A stretch of 64,000 nt of DNA from Vibrio coralliilyticus (GCF_024449095.1 NZ_CP024627.1:2666001-2730000), one strand, 5' to 3'. Numbered from the stretch's first letter, positions 48,664 to 59,259 are shown. Numbers and translations: made by a program. The notes: generated by a model not told the origin, from the letters alone.

Positions 48664-50076
48664 ATGATCAAGTTTGGTACTGGCGGCTGGCGTGCTTTTA
48701 TCGGTGAAGAATTCACTAAAGACAACGTGCGCTTAGTTGCTCAAGCCGTGGCGAACATCATTAACCGTGAACAAGTTGCCGAGCGCGGTTTTGTGATTGG
48801 CTACGATCGCCGATTCCTTTCAGACAAAGCCGGGCGCTGGTTCGCGCAAGTTCTCGCAGCCAATGGCATCACCGTCAGCTTTATCGACAAGTTTGTTCCA
48901 ACCCCAATCGTGATGTTCAAAGCGAAAGAGATGAACTGCGCTTATTCCGCATGTATCACCGCTTCTCACAACCCAGCCGACTACAATGGTGTCAAAGTGT
49001 TTATTGAAGGGGGGCGTGACGCTGATGAAATCATCACAGAAAAGATCGAATCGCAGATCGCAAACTTAAGCCTAGCGCATGTAACCTCCGTCGAGTTTGA
49101 TCAAGCAGTTGAAGATAAACTGATTCAATTGATCAATCCCATGAACGAGTTTGTTGATTCAATCATCGACTTTATCGACATAGAAGCGATCAAAAAAGCC
49201 AATTTACGCGTGTTGATAGATCCTATGTTTGGTGTGGCGAAAAACGCATTGCAAACTGTACTGATCAATGGCCGCTGTGACGTTGATGTTATCAATGACG
49301 GCAAGAACCCTGATTTCGGCGGATTAATGCCTTCACCGAATGCTGCGACTCTGTATCGTCTCAAGCACCTTGTCGCCGCTGAAGGTTACGACATTGGTAT
49401 TGGTACGGACGGAGACGCTGATCGCTTAGGTATCATTGATGAAAAAGGCAACTTCATTCATCCAAATGAAGTGCTTATTTTGCTCTACTACTACCTGCTG
49501 GAGTACAAAGGTTGGAAAGGTTCTGTTGTACGTAACATTGCGACCACTCATATCCTCGACAAAATAGCCGCAGACCATGGTGAGAAGAGCTTTGAAGTCC
49601 CCGTTGGCTTCAAACACATTAGCTCACAAATGGAAGCCGATGACTCACTGATCGGTGGAGAAAGCTCTGGCGGCCTAACCATTCGTGGTCACATTAAAGG
49701 TAAAGACGGTGTCTTCGCCTCCAGTCTGCTGGTTGAGATGATTTCAGTCACAGGCAAAAAACTGTCAGAGCTCTTAGACGAAATCTACGCTAAATACGGT
49801 TATGCCTATACAGCCGAAGGTGATTGCAGCTTCAAAAGTGGTCAAAAGCTGCACCTACACAACAAGGTTTACGTCGAGAAGCAATTGCCGAAGTTTAAGT
49901 TTGAAATAGAGAGAGTCAGCTATGATGATGGGGCTAAGGTTTACTTCAAAAATGGTGGTTGGGTGATTGCTCGCTTCTCTGGCACTGAGCCTTTACTGCG
50001 TATTTTTTCTGAAATGGAAGACAAAGAGACCGCCGAAAGTATCGTCGAGCAGTTTAAAGCGTTTTTGCAACTTTAA
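48664..50076 (+). CDS. phosphohexose mutase of the chitobiose operon (GlcNAc-1-P to GlcNAc-6-P)
   Basis: A 470-residue alpha-D-phosphohexomutase. The active serine is Ser101 in CITASHNPADYNG, the metal loop is GTDGDADRLG, the sugar loop is GGESSGG, and the phosphate loop is RFSGTEPLLRIF. The group is usually annotated as phosphoglucomutase or phosphomannomutase. Its place directly after chbP implies it converts GlcNAc-1-P to GlcNAc-6-P for NagA. That substrate is inferred from context. It is the last gene of the operon. Confidence 0.88.
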   Translation: MIKFGTGGWRAFIGEEFTKDNVRLVAQAVANIINREQVAERGFVIGYDRRFLSDKAGRWFAQVLAANGITVSFIDKFVPTPIVMFKAKEMNCAYSACITASHNPADYNGVKVFIEGGRDADEIITEKIESQIANLSLAHVTSVEFDQAVEDKLIQLINPMNEFVDSIIDFIDIEAIKKANLRVLIDPMFGVAKNALQTVLINGRCDVDVINDGKNPDFGGLMPSPNAATLYRLKHLVAAEGYDIGIGTDGDADRLGIIDEKGNFIHPNEVLILLYYYLLEYKGWKGSVVRNIATTHILDKIAADHGEKSFEVPVGFKHISSQMEADDSLIGGESSGGLTIRGHIKGKDGVFASSLLVEMISVTGKKLSELLDEIYAKYGYAYTAEGDCSFKSGQKLHLHNKVYVEKQLPKFKFEIERVSYDDGAKVYFKNGGWVIARFSGTEPLLRIFSEMEDKETAESIVEQFKAFLQL

Positions 50077-50084
50077 TTGTTATA

Positions 50085-50123
50085 AACGAAAACCACCCAG
50101 CATCTTGCTGGGTGGTTTTCGTT
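50085..50123. terminator. bidirectional terminator closing the chb operon and fbpC
   Basis: A perfect 18-bp stem, AACGAAAACCACCCAGCA (50085-50102), loop TCT, and its complement (50106-50123). The fbpC stop codon overlaps the last bases. It insulates the chitin operon from the iron operon. Confidence 0.9.
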
Positions 50124-51153
50124 AAAAGGCCAGAACGCCTTGCGTCTCTACTTTGACCGAGACAGGCTGCCCTATCGACAAAGGTTCCGCCGAACTAGCC
50201 AGTAATCGACTCCCGCTAGCATCAATCACATAACGACAATGGTCGCCCATGAACTGTTGCTCTAAAACGGTCACACTGCTTTCTTCTGTGGCACTGATTT
50301 GAACATGCTGTGGACGCAACAATAGCTCACATTCCGCTTGTAACTGAATTTCCTGCTGCGCTTTTGCTTCCACTAGCCCAAGGTCGGTCTCAAATTCAGA
50401 CTCCGAAACACGCTTGGCCATAAGATAGCTACCGCCGCCTAAGAAGTCGGCTACAAATTTACTTGACGGTTGGTAATACAATTCACTCGCAGTACCATAT
50501 TGTTCAATTACACCATGGTTCATAACCGCCATCTTATCGGCGAAAGCAAACGCCTCTTCTCTGCTGTGTGTGACGAAAATTGCAGTAACACCTTGCTTCT
50601 TAAAGATTTTACGTATTTCCCTAATTAACTCATGACGAACCTGAGTATCAATATTGGAAAAGGGCTCATCCAGCAAAAGTAAATCAGGCTTATAAGCCAA
50701 CGAACGAGCTATCGCGACACGCTGTTGTTGCCCCCCAGATAACTGATGCGGGTAACGTTCGCCATAGCCAGTCAAGTGCACCAGCTCCAGCATCTCCGCC
50801 ACTTTAGCTTTTCTCTCTTCGCTAGTCAGCGCTTTAAGACCAAACGCCACGTTGTCCTCAACCGTCAGGTGAGGAAACAAGGCATAATCCTGAAAGATCA
50901 TACCGATATTGCGTTGTTCTGGAGGCAACCAATTCTCACCATCATCAATGGTCAGACAATTCAAACTCATGGAACCCGAGCTGAGTGGTAATAAGCCAGC
51001 AATGGCTTTAAGCAAAGTCGTTTTACCACAGCCACTTGCCCCTAAAAGGCACACAATTTCCCCATGCTCTACATTCAACGATAAGGATTCAAGTACAGTC
51101 GTCTGCTCATCGTACTTACAAGTTAAGTTATTGATCGATAATGCACAGCTCAT
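50122..51153 (-). CDS. fbpC: ferric iron ABC transporter ATPase FbpC
   Basis: The 343-residue ATPase of a binding-protein-dependent Fe3+ importer. Walker A is GASGCGKTT, the signature LSGGQQQRV and Walker B LLLDEPFSNID. The last 100 residues form a TOBE-type domain (ECELLLRPQHVQIS). Its ATG overlaps the fbpB stop (ATGA), so translation is coupled. The CysA/PotA family could carry other substrates; iron follows from FbpA and the Fur-like box. Confidence 0.92.
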   Translation of the reverse strand: MSCALSINNLTCKYDEQTTVLESLSLNVEHGEIVCLLGASGCGKTTLLKAIAGLLPLSSGSMSLNCLTIDDGENWLPPEQRNIGMIFQDYALFPHLTVEDNVAFGLKALTSEERKAKVAEMLELVHLTGYGERYPHQLSGGQQQRVAIARSLAYKPDLLLLDEPFSNIDTQVRHELIREIRKIFKKQGVTAIFVTHSREEAFAFADKMAVMNHGVIEQYGTASELYYQPSSKFVADFLGGGSYLMAKRVSESEFETDLGLVEAKAQQEIQLQAECELLLRPQHVQISATEESSVTVLEQQFMGDHCRYVIDASGSRLLASSAEPLSIGQPVSVKVETQGVLAF

Positions 51154-52778
51154 CAGTGTGTATGCTCCAGTGAACGGTTAACCATAACAAGGGGGATCAA
51201 GCCAACTAAAACCAGCAGGACAGCAGGTAACGCCGCTAATTCCAGCTGCTCATCAGAGGCAAAATTGTAAACGTAAGTAGCTAATGTTTCGAAGTTAAAA
51301 GGCCTTAAGAGTAGCGCAGCATTCAGCTCTTTCATCGACTCAATAAACACAAGGAGCCCAGCAATCAAAGCACCGCGACGAATTAATGGAAAATGCACAC
51401 GCCATAGCATTTGATTGGAGTTACACCCCATAGTACGAGAAGCCATATCCAACGATGGAGACACTTTATTCAAGCTACTTTCAATACTGCCGATCGCTAC
51501 CGCAGAGAATCGAACCACTAAAGCAAAAATAAGAGCAAACATAGAGCCAGAAAATATCAGCCCTGGCCGGCCCCACTGCATATATTTGGCAATATCATTG
51601 ACGAAGTGATCCATCAATAACACAGAAACCATAACACCAATGGCCAGTACAGTACCCGGCACGGCATACCCCATTGATGATAAACGCATAAATGCCACGC
51701 TCTGGCGGTTGTTAGACAAGCGACTATAAAAATTAACAATAAGCGCGACCACCACACCAATAAAAGCTGCACTTAAAGAAACATAAAGGCTGTTTAATGC
51801 GTACTCGCGAAATTCAGGTGTCCAGCTCTGAGCAAAATACTTATAGGCATAGATAGACAGTTGTAACAGAGGCAGAAGAAAGGCAATGGCGACGATACCC
51901 CAACACCAAGTGAGTGCTAGCCATTTTTTCCAGCCGCTTAGCTCGTAACGAAAATCTTCTCTGCTACTAAACTGATTCTGAAACAGTTTTTGTTTACGGC
52001 GACTGTAACGCTCTGTGCTGAGCAATAAGATGACAAACACCAACATGATGGCAGAAATTTTCGCTGCCGCTGTCAAGCTAGAATACCCAAGCCAAGTATC
52101 GTAAACCGCAGTTGTTAGAGTGTTAACGGCAAAGTAACTCACCGTTCCAAAGTCACCAATGGTTTCCATGGCCACTAGCGATAAGCCAACCGCCATTGAA
52201 GGACGAGCCAACGGCAGTGAAATACGACGAAAGCTTTCCCATGGCGAGCATTTCAGCAGGCGTGCTGATTGCAGCAAGGAAACGTTTTGCTCCATAAAAG
52301 CCGCGCGGCAAAGTAAATAAACATATGGATACAGAACCAGAGCGAGCACAATAATCGCCCCCGTCAGTGTTCTTATATCAGGAAACCAATAATCTCCCGG
52401 CCCCCAACCAGTGAGGTCACGAAGTAAGATTTGCACAGGCCCAGCAAAGTCGAGCCAATCGGTAAAGATATAACCCACAATATAAGCTGGCATGGCTAAA
52501 GGTAACACCAACGCCCATTGTAAAATACGTTCACTGGGCAAGCGACACATCGCCATGATCCACGCGGAAGGAATACCAAATACGAGGGACAGAGCCATCG
52601 TCCCCAACGCTAATACCACGGTATTGAATGTATAGGTTGGCATCACGGTTGACATCAGATGAGAGAACAGCTCATCTGTTTCGCCAATCGCGGTAAAGAA
52701 TATCGCTAAGATCGGCAAAACCAGTAGCAGAGCTAGCGTCCCACTACTGGTTTTCCATAAATAATTATTTTCTTTCAT
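51153..52778 (-). CDS. fbpB: ferric iron ABC transporter permease FbpB
   Basis: A fused permease of 541 residues with about twelve helices in two homologous halves, typical of FbpB/SfuB. EAA loops are seen twice: around SARLLKCSPWESFRRISLPLARP and around ASRTMGCNSNQMLWRVHFPLIRRG. It is followed by fbpC with overlapping codons. It lies 165 bases after fbpA, and a hairpin in that gap likely lowers its expression relative to the binding protein. Confidence 0.93.
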   Translation of the reverse strand: MKENNYLWKTSSGTLALLLVLPILAIFFTAIGETDELFSHLMSTVMPTYTFNTVVLALGTMALSLVFGIPSAWIMAMCRLPSERILQWALVLPLAMPAYIVGYIFTDWLDFAGPVQILLRDLTGWGPGDYWFPDIRTLTGAIIVLALVLYPYVYLLCRAAFMEQNVSLLQSARLLKCSPWESFRRISLPLARPSMAVGLSLVAMETIGDFGTVSYFAVNTLTTAVYDTWLGYSSLTAAAKISAIMLVFVILLLSTERYSRRKQKLFQNQFSSREDFRYELSGWKKWLALTWCWGIVAIAFLLPLLQLSIYAYKYFAQSWTPEFREYALNSLYVSLSAAFIGVVVALIVNFYSRLSNNRQSVAFMRLSSMGYAVPGTVLAIGVMVSVLLMDHFVNDIAKYMQWGRPGLIFSGSMFALIFALVVRFSAVAIGSIESSLNKVSPSLDMASRTMGCNSNQMLWRVHFPLIRRGALIAGLLVFIESMKELNAALLLRPFNFETLATYVYNFASDEQLELAALPAVLLVLVGLIPLVMVNRSLEHTH

Positions 52779-52867
52779 TGCTTAATAATCATCGGTATAT
52801 ATAACTCGAATGCATTTGCTAATACATCTCATATACCTTTAATACGCTTAAGGGTCAGTTATACCCT

Positions 52868-52914
52868 TATAAACAAACAACCTCAAGCGACCCTTGTAAA
52901 AGAGCGACTTGAGG
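52868..52914 (-). terminator. attenuator-like hairpin between fbpA and fbpB
   Basis: On the minus strand CCTCAAG (52908-52914) with CTTGAGG (52881-52887), with further pairing of the CGCTC and GGTCG segments inside, followed by TTGTTTGTTT. A partial terminator here would give more FbpA than FbpB and FbpC. Confidence 0.68.
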
Positions 52915-52943
52915 CCGTCTAGAATGATATGAAGCGTTAATGA

Positions 52944-53957
52944 TTACAGGTCAAACTTGACTTCATCAAGCAGCTTGATTGCAGCGGCATGGTGCTCAGC
53001 AATTTCATCCAGAGAAATCGTATCCGCTTTAAACTCACCCCAAGAAGCAACCAGCTCTGAAGGTTTCACATCGGCTTTTACTGGGTATTCGTAGTTAACT
53101 TCAGCGTACATACCTTGTGCTGTATCTCCCGCTAGGAATTCCATCAGCTTAAGCGCATTCTCTTTGTTTGGAGAGTACTTAGCCATTGCCATACCAGAGA
53201 TGTTTACGTGAGTACCAGTTGTGTTCTGGTTAGGGAAGTTAATGTAAACCGCATCAGCCCATGCTTTTTGCTCTTTATCGTTAACCATCTTACCTAGGTA
53301 GTAACTGTTGCCCAGAGAAACGTCACATAGACCTTCTTTGATCGCTTTCACCTGTGCACGATCGTTGCCTTGAGGCTTACGCGCTAGGTTAGCTTTAACG
53401 CCTTCTAGCCACTCTTTAGTTTCCGCTTCGCCTTTATGAGCAATCATAGAAGAGACTAGAGAAACGTTGTAAGGGTGCTTACCACTACGAGTACAAATTT
53501 TGCCTTTGAACTCAGGCTTAGCAAGATCAGCATACGTGAAATCATCACCTAGCTTACCAACACGGTCACGTGAAGAGTAAACACTACGAGTACGAGTAGT
53601 TAGAGCAAACCACTCATTGTCAGTATCTTGGTATTGAGCAGGGATATTCTTCTCAAGAACGTCGCTTTCTACAGACTGAACCAATCCTTGCTTAGTTAAC
53701 TCAGCAAGACGGCTGATGTCCACAGTCAGGATCACATCAGCAGGGCTGTATTCACCCTCTTGAGCTAGCTTCTCTGCTAGACCTTTCTTTGCGAACTTAA
53801 CGTTAACTTTGATGCCTGTTTCTTTAGTGAACTCGTTGAACATAGGCTCAACTAGGAAAGGTTGACGGTAAGAGTACACGTTCACTTCTTCTGCAGCCAT
53901 CGCTGTCGGTGCTAATGTCGCACACGCTAGAGCCGAAAGAGTTAGCAGTTTTTTCAT
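52944..53957 (-). CDS. fbpA: periplasmic ferric iron-binding protein FbpA
   Basis: A 337-residue periplasmic transferrin-like protein that carries Fe3+ to FbpBC. The signal peptide ends AMA before AEEVNVYSYRQ. The adjacent tyrosines that bind iron are Tyr219-Tyr220 in LGNSYYLG, and QGMYAEVNYEYPV is typical of the class. A Fur-like box lies 20 bases before the start. It is the first gene of the fbpABC operon. Confidence 0.94.
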   Translation of the reverse strand: MKKLLTLSALACATLAPTAMAAEEVNVYSYRQPFLVEPMFNEFTKETGIKVNVKFAKKGLAEKLAQEGEYSPADVILTVDISRLAELTKQGLVQSVESDVLEKNIPAQYQDTDNEWFALTTRTRSVYSSRDRVGKLGDDFTYADLAKPEFKGKICTRSGKHPYNVSLVSSMIAHKGEAETKEWLEGVKANLARKPQGNDRAQVKAIKEGLCDVSLGNSYYLGKMVNDKEQKAWADAVYINFPNQNTTGTHVNISGMAMAKYSPNKENALKLMEFLAGDTAQGMYAEVNYEYPVKADVKPSELVASWGEFKADTISLDEIAEHHAAAIKLLDEVKFDL

Positions 53958-53976
53958 TGGTTCAGTCCTTTAACTT

Positions 53977-53995
53977 CGTAATGATAACGTTTATC
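53977..53995 (-). promoter_or_regulatory. Fur box candidate upstream of fbpA
   Basis: CGTAATGATAACGTTTATC matches the 19-bp Fur consensus at 14 positions and contains the dyad TGATAAcgTTTATCA (53982-53996). Its place 20-38 bases before fbpA fits iron repression. Confidence 0.7.
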
Positions 53996-54037
53996 AGTTG
54001 CGTTATTATATTCATGATGATTTAGAAAACAATGATG

Positions 54038-54073
54038 CAAAACAAAAAAACCTGCCTCTTAGAGCAGGTTTTT
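54038..54073 (-). terminator. intrinsic terminator after amtB
   Basis: AAAAACCTGC (54046-54055) pairs with GCAGGTTTTT (54064-54073), with TCT and AGA pairing inside the loop. On the minus strand a long T tract follows, ending glnK-amtB. Confidence 0.88.
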
Positions 54074-54111
54074 GAGTATTTTATTTGTAACAGTTTATGT
54101 CTTATTCTGAC

Positions 54112-55341
54112 TTACTTCACAGTCACAAATTCTGGGTAGGCACCTACCCCACAGTCGTGCATATCCATCCCTTCTAACTCTTCATCTTCAGATACTCGGA
54201 TTCCGATCGTTGCCTTCAATACCGCCCAAACCACAAGGCTAGCAAAGAACACCCAAGCAAAGATAACCGCCGCACCTAATAGTTGAGCCCCAAACGTTGC
54301 ATCACCATTGCTTAGAGGCACCACCATCAAGCCGAAGAAGCCACACACTCCGTGAACAGAGATCGCACCCACTGGATCATCAATCTTAAGCTTATCAAGA
54401 GCAATGATGCTAAACACGACTAGAGCACCTGATACAGCACCAATGGCTACTGCATAGATTGGTGATGGCGACAGAGGATCGGCAGTAATGGCAACCAAAC
54501 CTGCTAAAGCACCGTTAAGAATCATTGTGAGATCAGCTTTACCCCACGTAGTTTTACACACAAGAAGGGCAGCAATCGCACCAGCCGCTGCTGCTGCATT
54601 TGTGTTGAGGAAGATTTGACCTACTGCCGTTGCATTCTCAAAGTCAGAGACCATCAACTGAGAACCACCGTTAAAACCAAACCAGCCAAACCAAAGGATA
54701 AAGGTACCCAATGTCGCTAGAGGCATGTTCGAGCCTGGAATTGGATAGATTTCACCATTCTTACCGTATTTACCTTTACGGGCACCTAGAAGTAGAACAC
54801 CGGCTAGCGCAGCAGCAGCACCTGCCATATGCACAATACCTGAACCTGCGAAATCGCTGAAACCTGCTTCTGATAAGAAACCACCACCCCAAGTCCAGTA
54901 ACCTTCCATTGGGTAGATAAATGCCGTTAAAATTGCTGAGAAGATTAAGAATGACCATAGCTTCATTCGCTCTGCGACTGCGCCAGATACAACAGACATA
55001 GCCGTTGCAACAAACACCACTTGGAAGAAGAAGTCAGACTCTAAAGAATGGTCCGCACCTTCGCTTTGCGTACCAATGAGTGCACCAAATGAAGGGAGCC
55101 ATCCCCCTTCACCGTTATCAACATACATAATGTTGTAGCCGACTACCAAGTACATGGTACAGGCAATCGCATAAAGACAAACGTTCTTAGTTAAAATCTC
55201 AGTTGTATTTTTGGAGCGAACTAAACCCGCTTCAAGCATGGCAAACCCTGCTGCCATCCACATGACTAACGCACCTGAAATGAGGAAGAAAAAAGTGTCG
55301 AGTGCGTAACGTAACTCCGTTACTGTCGTTGTTAATTCCAT
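54112..55341 (-). CDS. amtB: ammonium transporter
   Basis: An inner-membrane ammonium channel of 409 residues with eleven helices, forming trimers. The twin pore histidines are in GSGIVHMAGAAAALAG and ISVHGVCGFFG, and the Phe gate region is intact. There is no signal peptide, unlike E. coli AmtB. It is co-transcribed with glnK 26 bases upstream, and GlnK would close it when nitrogen is ample. Confidence 0.96.
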   Translation of the reverse strand: MELTTTVTELRYALDTFFFLISGALVMWMAAGFAMLEAGLVRSKNTTEILTKNVCLYAIACTMYLVVGYNIMYVDNGEGGWLPSFGALIGTQSEGADHSLESDFFFQVVFVATAMSVVSGAVAERMKLWSFLIFSAILTAFIYPMEGYWTWGGGFLSEAGFSDFAGSGIVHMAGAAAALAGVLLLGARKGKYGKNGEIYPIPGSNMPLATLGTFILWFGWFGFNGGSQLMVSDFENATAVGQIFLNTNAAAAAGAIAALLVCKTTWGKADLTMILNGALAGLVAITADPLSPSPIYAVAIGAVSGALVVFSIIALDKLKIDDPVGAISVHGVCGFFGLMVVPLSNGDATFGAQLLGAAVIFAWVFFASLVVWAVLKATIGIRVSEDEELEGMDMHDCGVGAYPEFVTVK

Positions 55342-55367
55342 TGTTGTGTCTCCAGTCCTTTGAATTC

Positions 55368-55739
<372 letters not shown>

Positions 55740-55746
55740 TTATTAA

Positions 55747-55763
55747 TCCAAGGTACGTGCCAA
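55747..55763 (-). promoter_or_regulatory. sigma-54 promoter of glnK-amtB
   Basis: On the minus strand TTGGCACGTACCTTGGA has the -24 element TGGCACG, 4 bases, and the -12 element TTGGA (consensus TTGCA, one mismatch). Transcription would start about 30 bases before glnK. Confidence 0.83.
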
Positions 55764-55810
55764 TTTATTAAATTATTGATAAATAATAATTTATTACTTT
55801 CTCTTGATGA

Positions 55811-55846
55811 AAAACGCAAAAGGGCGCACCGTTATGGTGCGCCCTT
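55811..55846 (-). terminator. terminator of yacL that also resembles an NtrC site
   Basis: AAGGGCGCACC, loop GTTAT, GGTGCGCCCTT (55820-55846); on the minus strand TTTTGCGTTTTT follows. The core CGCACC-N5-GGTGCG also fits the NtrC consensus TGCACCANNNTGGTGCA at most positions, about 95 bases upstream of the glnK start point. Confidence 0.8.
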
Positions 55847-55895
55847 ATCACAATTATGAAGCAGATATTCAATTCTTCACTATTTCAGTGCAGAA

Positions 55896-56267
55896 CTATT
55901 TGGTAGTCAGGAATTCCTTCCATTGTTCAAGTACGAGCTCGAAGTCATCCAGCCCACAGCAAGCGATGCTCTCACTGTTATAAAAATTAAGTTCACTGCC
56001 CTCTTCCATTACATCGCCGTGTGCTAATACATTTTCTTGCACAGTAACTTCATCCCCTTGAATCAAGATAGAGATTTCAGTGCCCACCATAGCGTGTTCT
56101 TTGAGCGGAGATTGATGGACAGACGTGAGCAAAGACTCTACCTGCGCTATTTTTTGCCAATCCTTACCTATTTCTTCTTGCAGCCATCGACCCACAATTT
56201 CATGACCCATACTCGACTTTACATAGTACTCGCCCATCAATGTATTTCGGATAAATTCAAATTCCAT
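55896..56267 (-). CDS. yacL: YacL family protein (UPF0231)
   Basis: A 123-residue acidic protein of unknown function. It follows the YacL pattern: MEFEFIRN start, SMGHEIVGRWLQEE, and a C-terminal half with DEVTVQENVLAHGD and a CCGLDDFE segment. E. coli yacL is also the gene after acnB. A terminator separates it from acnB here, so it probably has its own promoter within 56268-56322. Confidence 0.87.
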   Translation of the reverse strand: MEFEFIRNTLMGEYYVKSSMGHEIVGRWLQEEIGKDWQKIAQVESLLTSVHQSPLKEHAMVGTEISILIQGDEVTVQENVLAHGDVMEEGSELNFYNSESIACCGLDDFELVLEQWKEFLTTK

Positions 56268-56317
56268 CGTGCTGCCTCATAAAAACCGAGCGCAGAGTAT
56301 ATAGAGTGTGTATGAAA

Positions 56318-56352
56318 AGCACAAAAAAAGCGCCTGCCGAGGCAGACGCTTT
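56318..56352 (-). terminator. intrinsic terminator after acnB
   Basis: AAAGCGCCTGCC (56327-56338) pairs with GGCAGACGCTTT (56341-56352) with one mismatch; on the minus strand TTTTTTTGTG follows. Confidence 0.85.
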
Positions 56353-56372
56353 ATCGTTCGCTTTTAGAAAGC

Positions 56373-58961
56373 TTAAGCTGGTTCTTGGAAAATCACCGAA
56401 TCCGCTTTCTTGGTATACTGATCCATCTTATGGAAGTTCAAGTAGCGATAGGTATCAGCCGCTGTCGCATCAATCTGCTTGGCATACTCTAAGTACTCTT
56501 CTTTGGTTGGAATCTTACCTAGAATTGCACCGACTGCTGAAAGTTCAGCGGAAGCTAGAAAAACATTAGCTCCCGTGCCTAAACGGTTCGGGAAGTTACG
56601 CGTTGATGTCGACATTACTGTCGCTTTGTCAGCGACACGAGCTTGGTTACCCATACACAATGAACAGCCTGGGGTTTCGATACGCACCCCGGCGCGACCA
56701 TAAATACCGTAGTAACCTTCTTCAGTGAGCTGATCGCGATCCATCTTAGTCGGTGGAGCAACCCATAAACGAGTATCTAATTGGCCACCATATTGCTCTA
56801 GCAACTTACCTGCCGCACGGAAGTGGCCTATGTTGGTCATACAAGAACCAATGAACACTTCGTCAATGTTAGTGCCCTGCACTTCTGATAGAAGGCGAGC
56901 ATCATCAGGGTCGTTTGGTGCACATAAGATTGGTTCGCTGATTTCAGCCATGTCGATTTCAATGACATGTGCGTATTCAGCATCTTTATCCGCTTCCATC
57001 AATTCAGGATTCGCTAGCCACTCTTCCATCGCTGAAATACGACGCTCGATCGTACGGCGGTCGCCATAACCTTCCGAAATCATCCACTTCAGCATGGTGA
57101 TATTCGAGTTTAGGTACTCTTCGATTGACTCCTGCGACAGTTTAACCGTACAACCGGCCGCAGAACGCTCAGCAGAAGCATCAGACAATTCAAATGCTTG
57201 CTCCACTGTCAGAGTTTCTAGGCCTTCAATCTCTAGGATACGGCCTGAGAATTCATTGATTTTACCGGCCTTTTCTACCGTCAATAGACCTTGCTGAATC
57301 GCGTAGTAAGGGATTGCATGAACCAAATCACGTAGTGTGATACCTGGTTGCATCTCACCTTTAAAACGCACCAAAATAGATTCAGGCATATCCAATGGCA
57401 TAACACCCGTTGCCGCTGCGAACGCGACTAGACCTGAACCTGCCGGGAACGAAATACCCAACGGGAAACGAGTATGAGAGTCACCGCCTGTCCCGACCGT
57501 GTCAGGCAATAGCATACGGTTTAACCAAGAGTGGATAATACCGTCACCAGGGCGAAGTGAGACACCACCACGGTTCATGATGAAATCAGGTAGCGTATGG
57601 TGTGTGTTTACGTCGACTGGTTTTGGATAAGCAGAAGTATGACAGAAAGACTGCATCACAAGATCAGCAGAGAAGCCAAGACATGCTAGGTCTTTTAGCT
57701 CATCACGCGTCATAGGGCCCGTTGTATCCTGAGAACCTACTGTCGTCATCTTAGGCTCACAATATTGACCAGCACGAACGCCTTCAACACCACAAGCTTT
57801 ACCAACCATTTTCTGAGCAAGTGTGTAGCCCTTGTCTGAAGCCGTTGGATCAACAGGCTTGGCAAACAAATCGGTTTCTTCTAGACCAAGAGAAGTACGA
57901 GCACGGCTTGTCAAACCACGACCAATGATCAATGGAATACGACCACCAGCACGTACTTCATCAAGAAGCACTTTGCTCAGTTCAAAGTTTGAAATTTCTG
58001 CACCATCTTTACGCACAACACCTTCATATGGGTAGATGTCAATCACATCTCCCATGTGCATATCTTGAACGTTCAACTCGATCGGTAGAGCTCCGGAATC
58101 TTCCATTGTGTTGTAGAAGATTGGCGCGATTTTACCACCTAGACAAATGCCTCCAGTGCGTTTATTCGGTACGTAAGGGATATCCTCTCCCATGAACCAT
58201 AGCACTGAGTTGGTCGCTGACTTACGTGAAGAGCCTGTACCGACGACATCACCCACATACGCTAAAGGGATACCATCTTTTTGCAGTTCTTCAATTTGTT
58301 TGATTGGACCGACACTACCCGGCTGATCTGGGTTAATCCCTTCACGCTCCATTTTAAGCATCGCTTTCGCATGCACTGGAATATCTGGACGTGACCAAGC
58401 ATCAGGCGCTGGAGATAAGTCATCGGTGTTGGTTTCACCGGTCACTTTAAAGACTTTAACTGTGATTTTTTCAGCCACTTTTTCTTTTGAGGTAAACCAC
58501 TCAGCATCAGCCCATGACTGAAGTACTTGCTGTGCGTATGAGTTACCTGCTTTGGCTTTCTCTTCTACGTCATAGAAAGCATCGAACATCAGTAGCGTGT
58601 GAGATAGCGCTTTTACTGCAATGGGTGCCAAAGCGTCATCATCAAGAAGGTCAACAAGTGGCGCGATATTGTAGCCACCTTGCATCGTACCCAACAGCTC
58701 AGCTGCTTTTTCACGGCTAACAAGTGGTGATTCCACTTCACCTTTGGTAATTGCCGTCAGAAAACCTGCTTTAACATAGGCAGCTTCATCAACACCAGGA
58801 GGGATACGATTTTCTAACAGGTCAAGAATAAAATCTTCTTCACCTTGAGGGGGATTTTTCAGAAGTTCGACAAGACCAGCAACTTGCTCAGCGTCTAGTG
58901 GTTTAGGAACAACTCCTTCAGCAGCACGCTCTTCGACGTGTTTACGGTAGGCTTCAAGCAC
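56373..58961 (-). CDS. acnB: aconitate hydratase B / 2-methylisocitrate dehydratase
   Basis: The main aconitase of the TCA cycle. The 862-residue AcnB layout is HEAT-like domain, swivelling domain 4, then domains 1-3. The 4Fe-4S cysteines lie in [15 protein letters not shown] and [13 protein letters not shown]. It starts at GTG 58961 with AGAGGAA upstream, which matches the E. coli N-terminus (LEEYRKHVAERAAEG). In relatives the apo-protein also binds mRNA. It stands alone before yacL. Confidence 0.97.
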   Translation of the reverse strand: MLEAYRKHVEERAAEGVVPKPLDAEQVAGLVELLKNPPQGEEDFILDLLENRIPPGVDEAAYVKAGFLTAITKGEVESPLVSREKAAELLGTMQGGYNIAPLVDLLDDDALAPIAVKALSHTLLMFDAFYDVEEKAKAGNSYAQQVLQSWADAEWFTSKEKVAEKITVKVFKVTGETNTDDLSPAPDAWSRPDIPVHAKAMLKMEREGINPDQPGSVGPIKQIEELQKDGIPLAYVGDVVGTGSSRKSATNSVLWFMGEDIPYVPNKRTGGICLGGKIAPIFYNTMEDSGALPIELNVQDMHMGDVIDIYPYEGVVRKDGAEISNFELSKVLLDEVRAGGRIPLIIGRGLTSRARTSLGLEETDLFAKPVDPTASDKGYTLAQKMVGKACGVEGVRAGQYCEPKMTTVGSQDTTGPMTRDELKDLACLGFSADLVMQSFCHTSAYPKPVDVNTHHTLPDFIMNRGGVSLRPGDGIIHSWLNRMLLPDTVGTGGDSHTRFPLGISFPAGSGLVAFAAATGVMPLDMPESILVRFKGEMQPGITLRDLVHAIPYYAIQQGLLTVEKAGKINEFSGRILEIEGLETLTVEQAFELSDASAERSAAGCTVKLSQESIEEYLNSNITMLKWMISEGYGDRRTIERRISAMEEWLANPELMEADKDAEYAHVIEIDMAEISEPILCAPNDPDDARLLSEVQGTNIDEVFIGSCMTNIGHFRAAGKLLEQYGGQLDTRLWVAPPTKMDRDQLTEEGYYGIYGRAGVRIETPGCSLCMGNQARVADKATVMSTSTRNFPNRLGTGANVFLASAELSAVGAILGKIPTKEEYLEYAKQIDATAADTYRYLNFHKMDQYTKKADSVIFQEPA

Positions 58962-59259
58962 GACTTTTTCCTCTCATTGCGGTTCCTTCGTTATTATTAC
59001 TATTATTCAACGTAACGAAGTGAACATCCTTGGAAACTTGGCTCTCCTTTTTGCCATATTTTTCATTCATTTTGAGTGAGAAACAGTGCCAAAGAGGCCA
59101 AACTGTGGGCGGTAGAATAGCAAATTTAACGATAAATTAAAATCTCATCATTTTGACCAACATAGCAACTTAAGACTAAAGTTCTATGATTTTCTTCGCT
59201 TAATTTCGTCAATCTCATGTGACGAGAACACATAATCGACCAAATCAATCATTGCATAA
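58962..59259. other. intergenic region between acnB and the patatin gene
   Basis: About 300 bases hold the acnB ribosome site and, presumably, its promoter. AT-rich around 59115-59220. I saw no convincing operator, hairpin with T tract, or small ORF. Confidence 0.5.
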
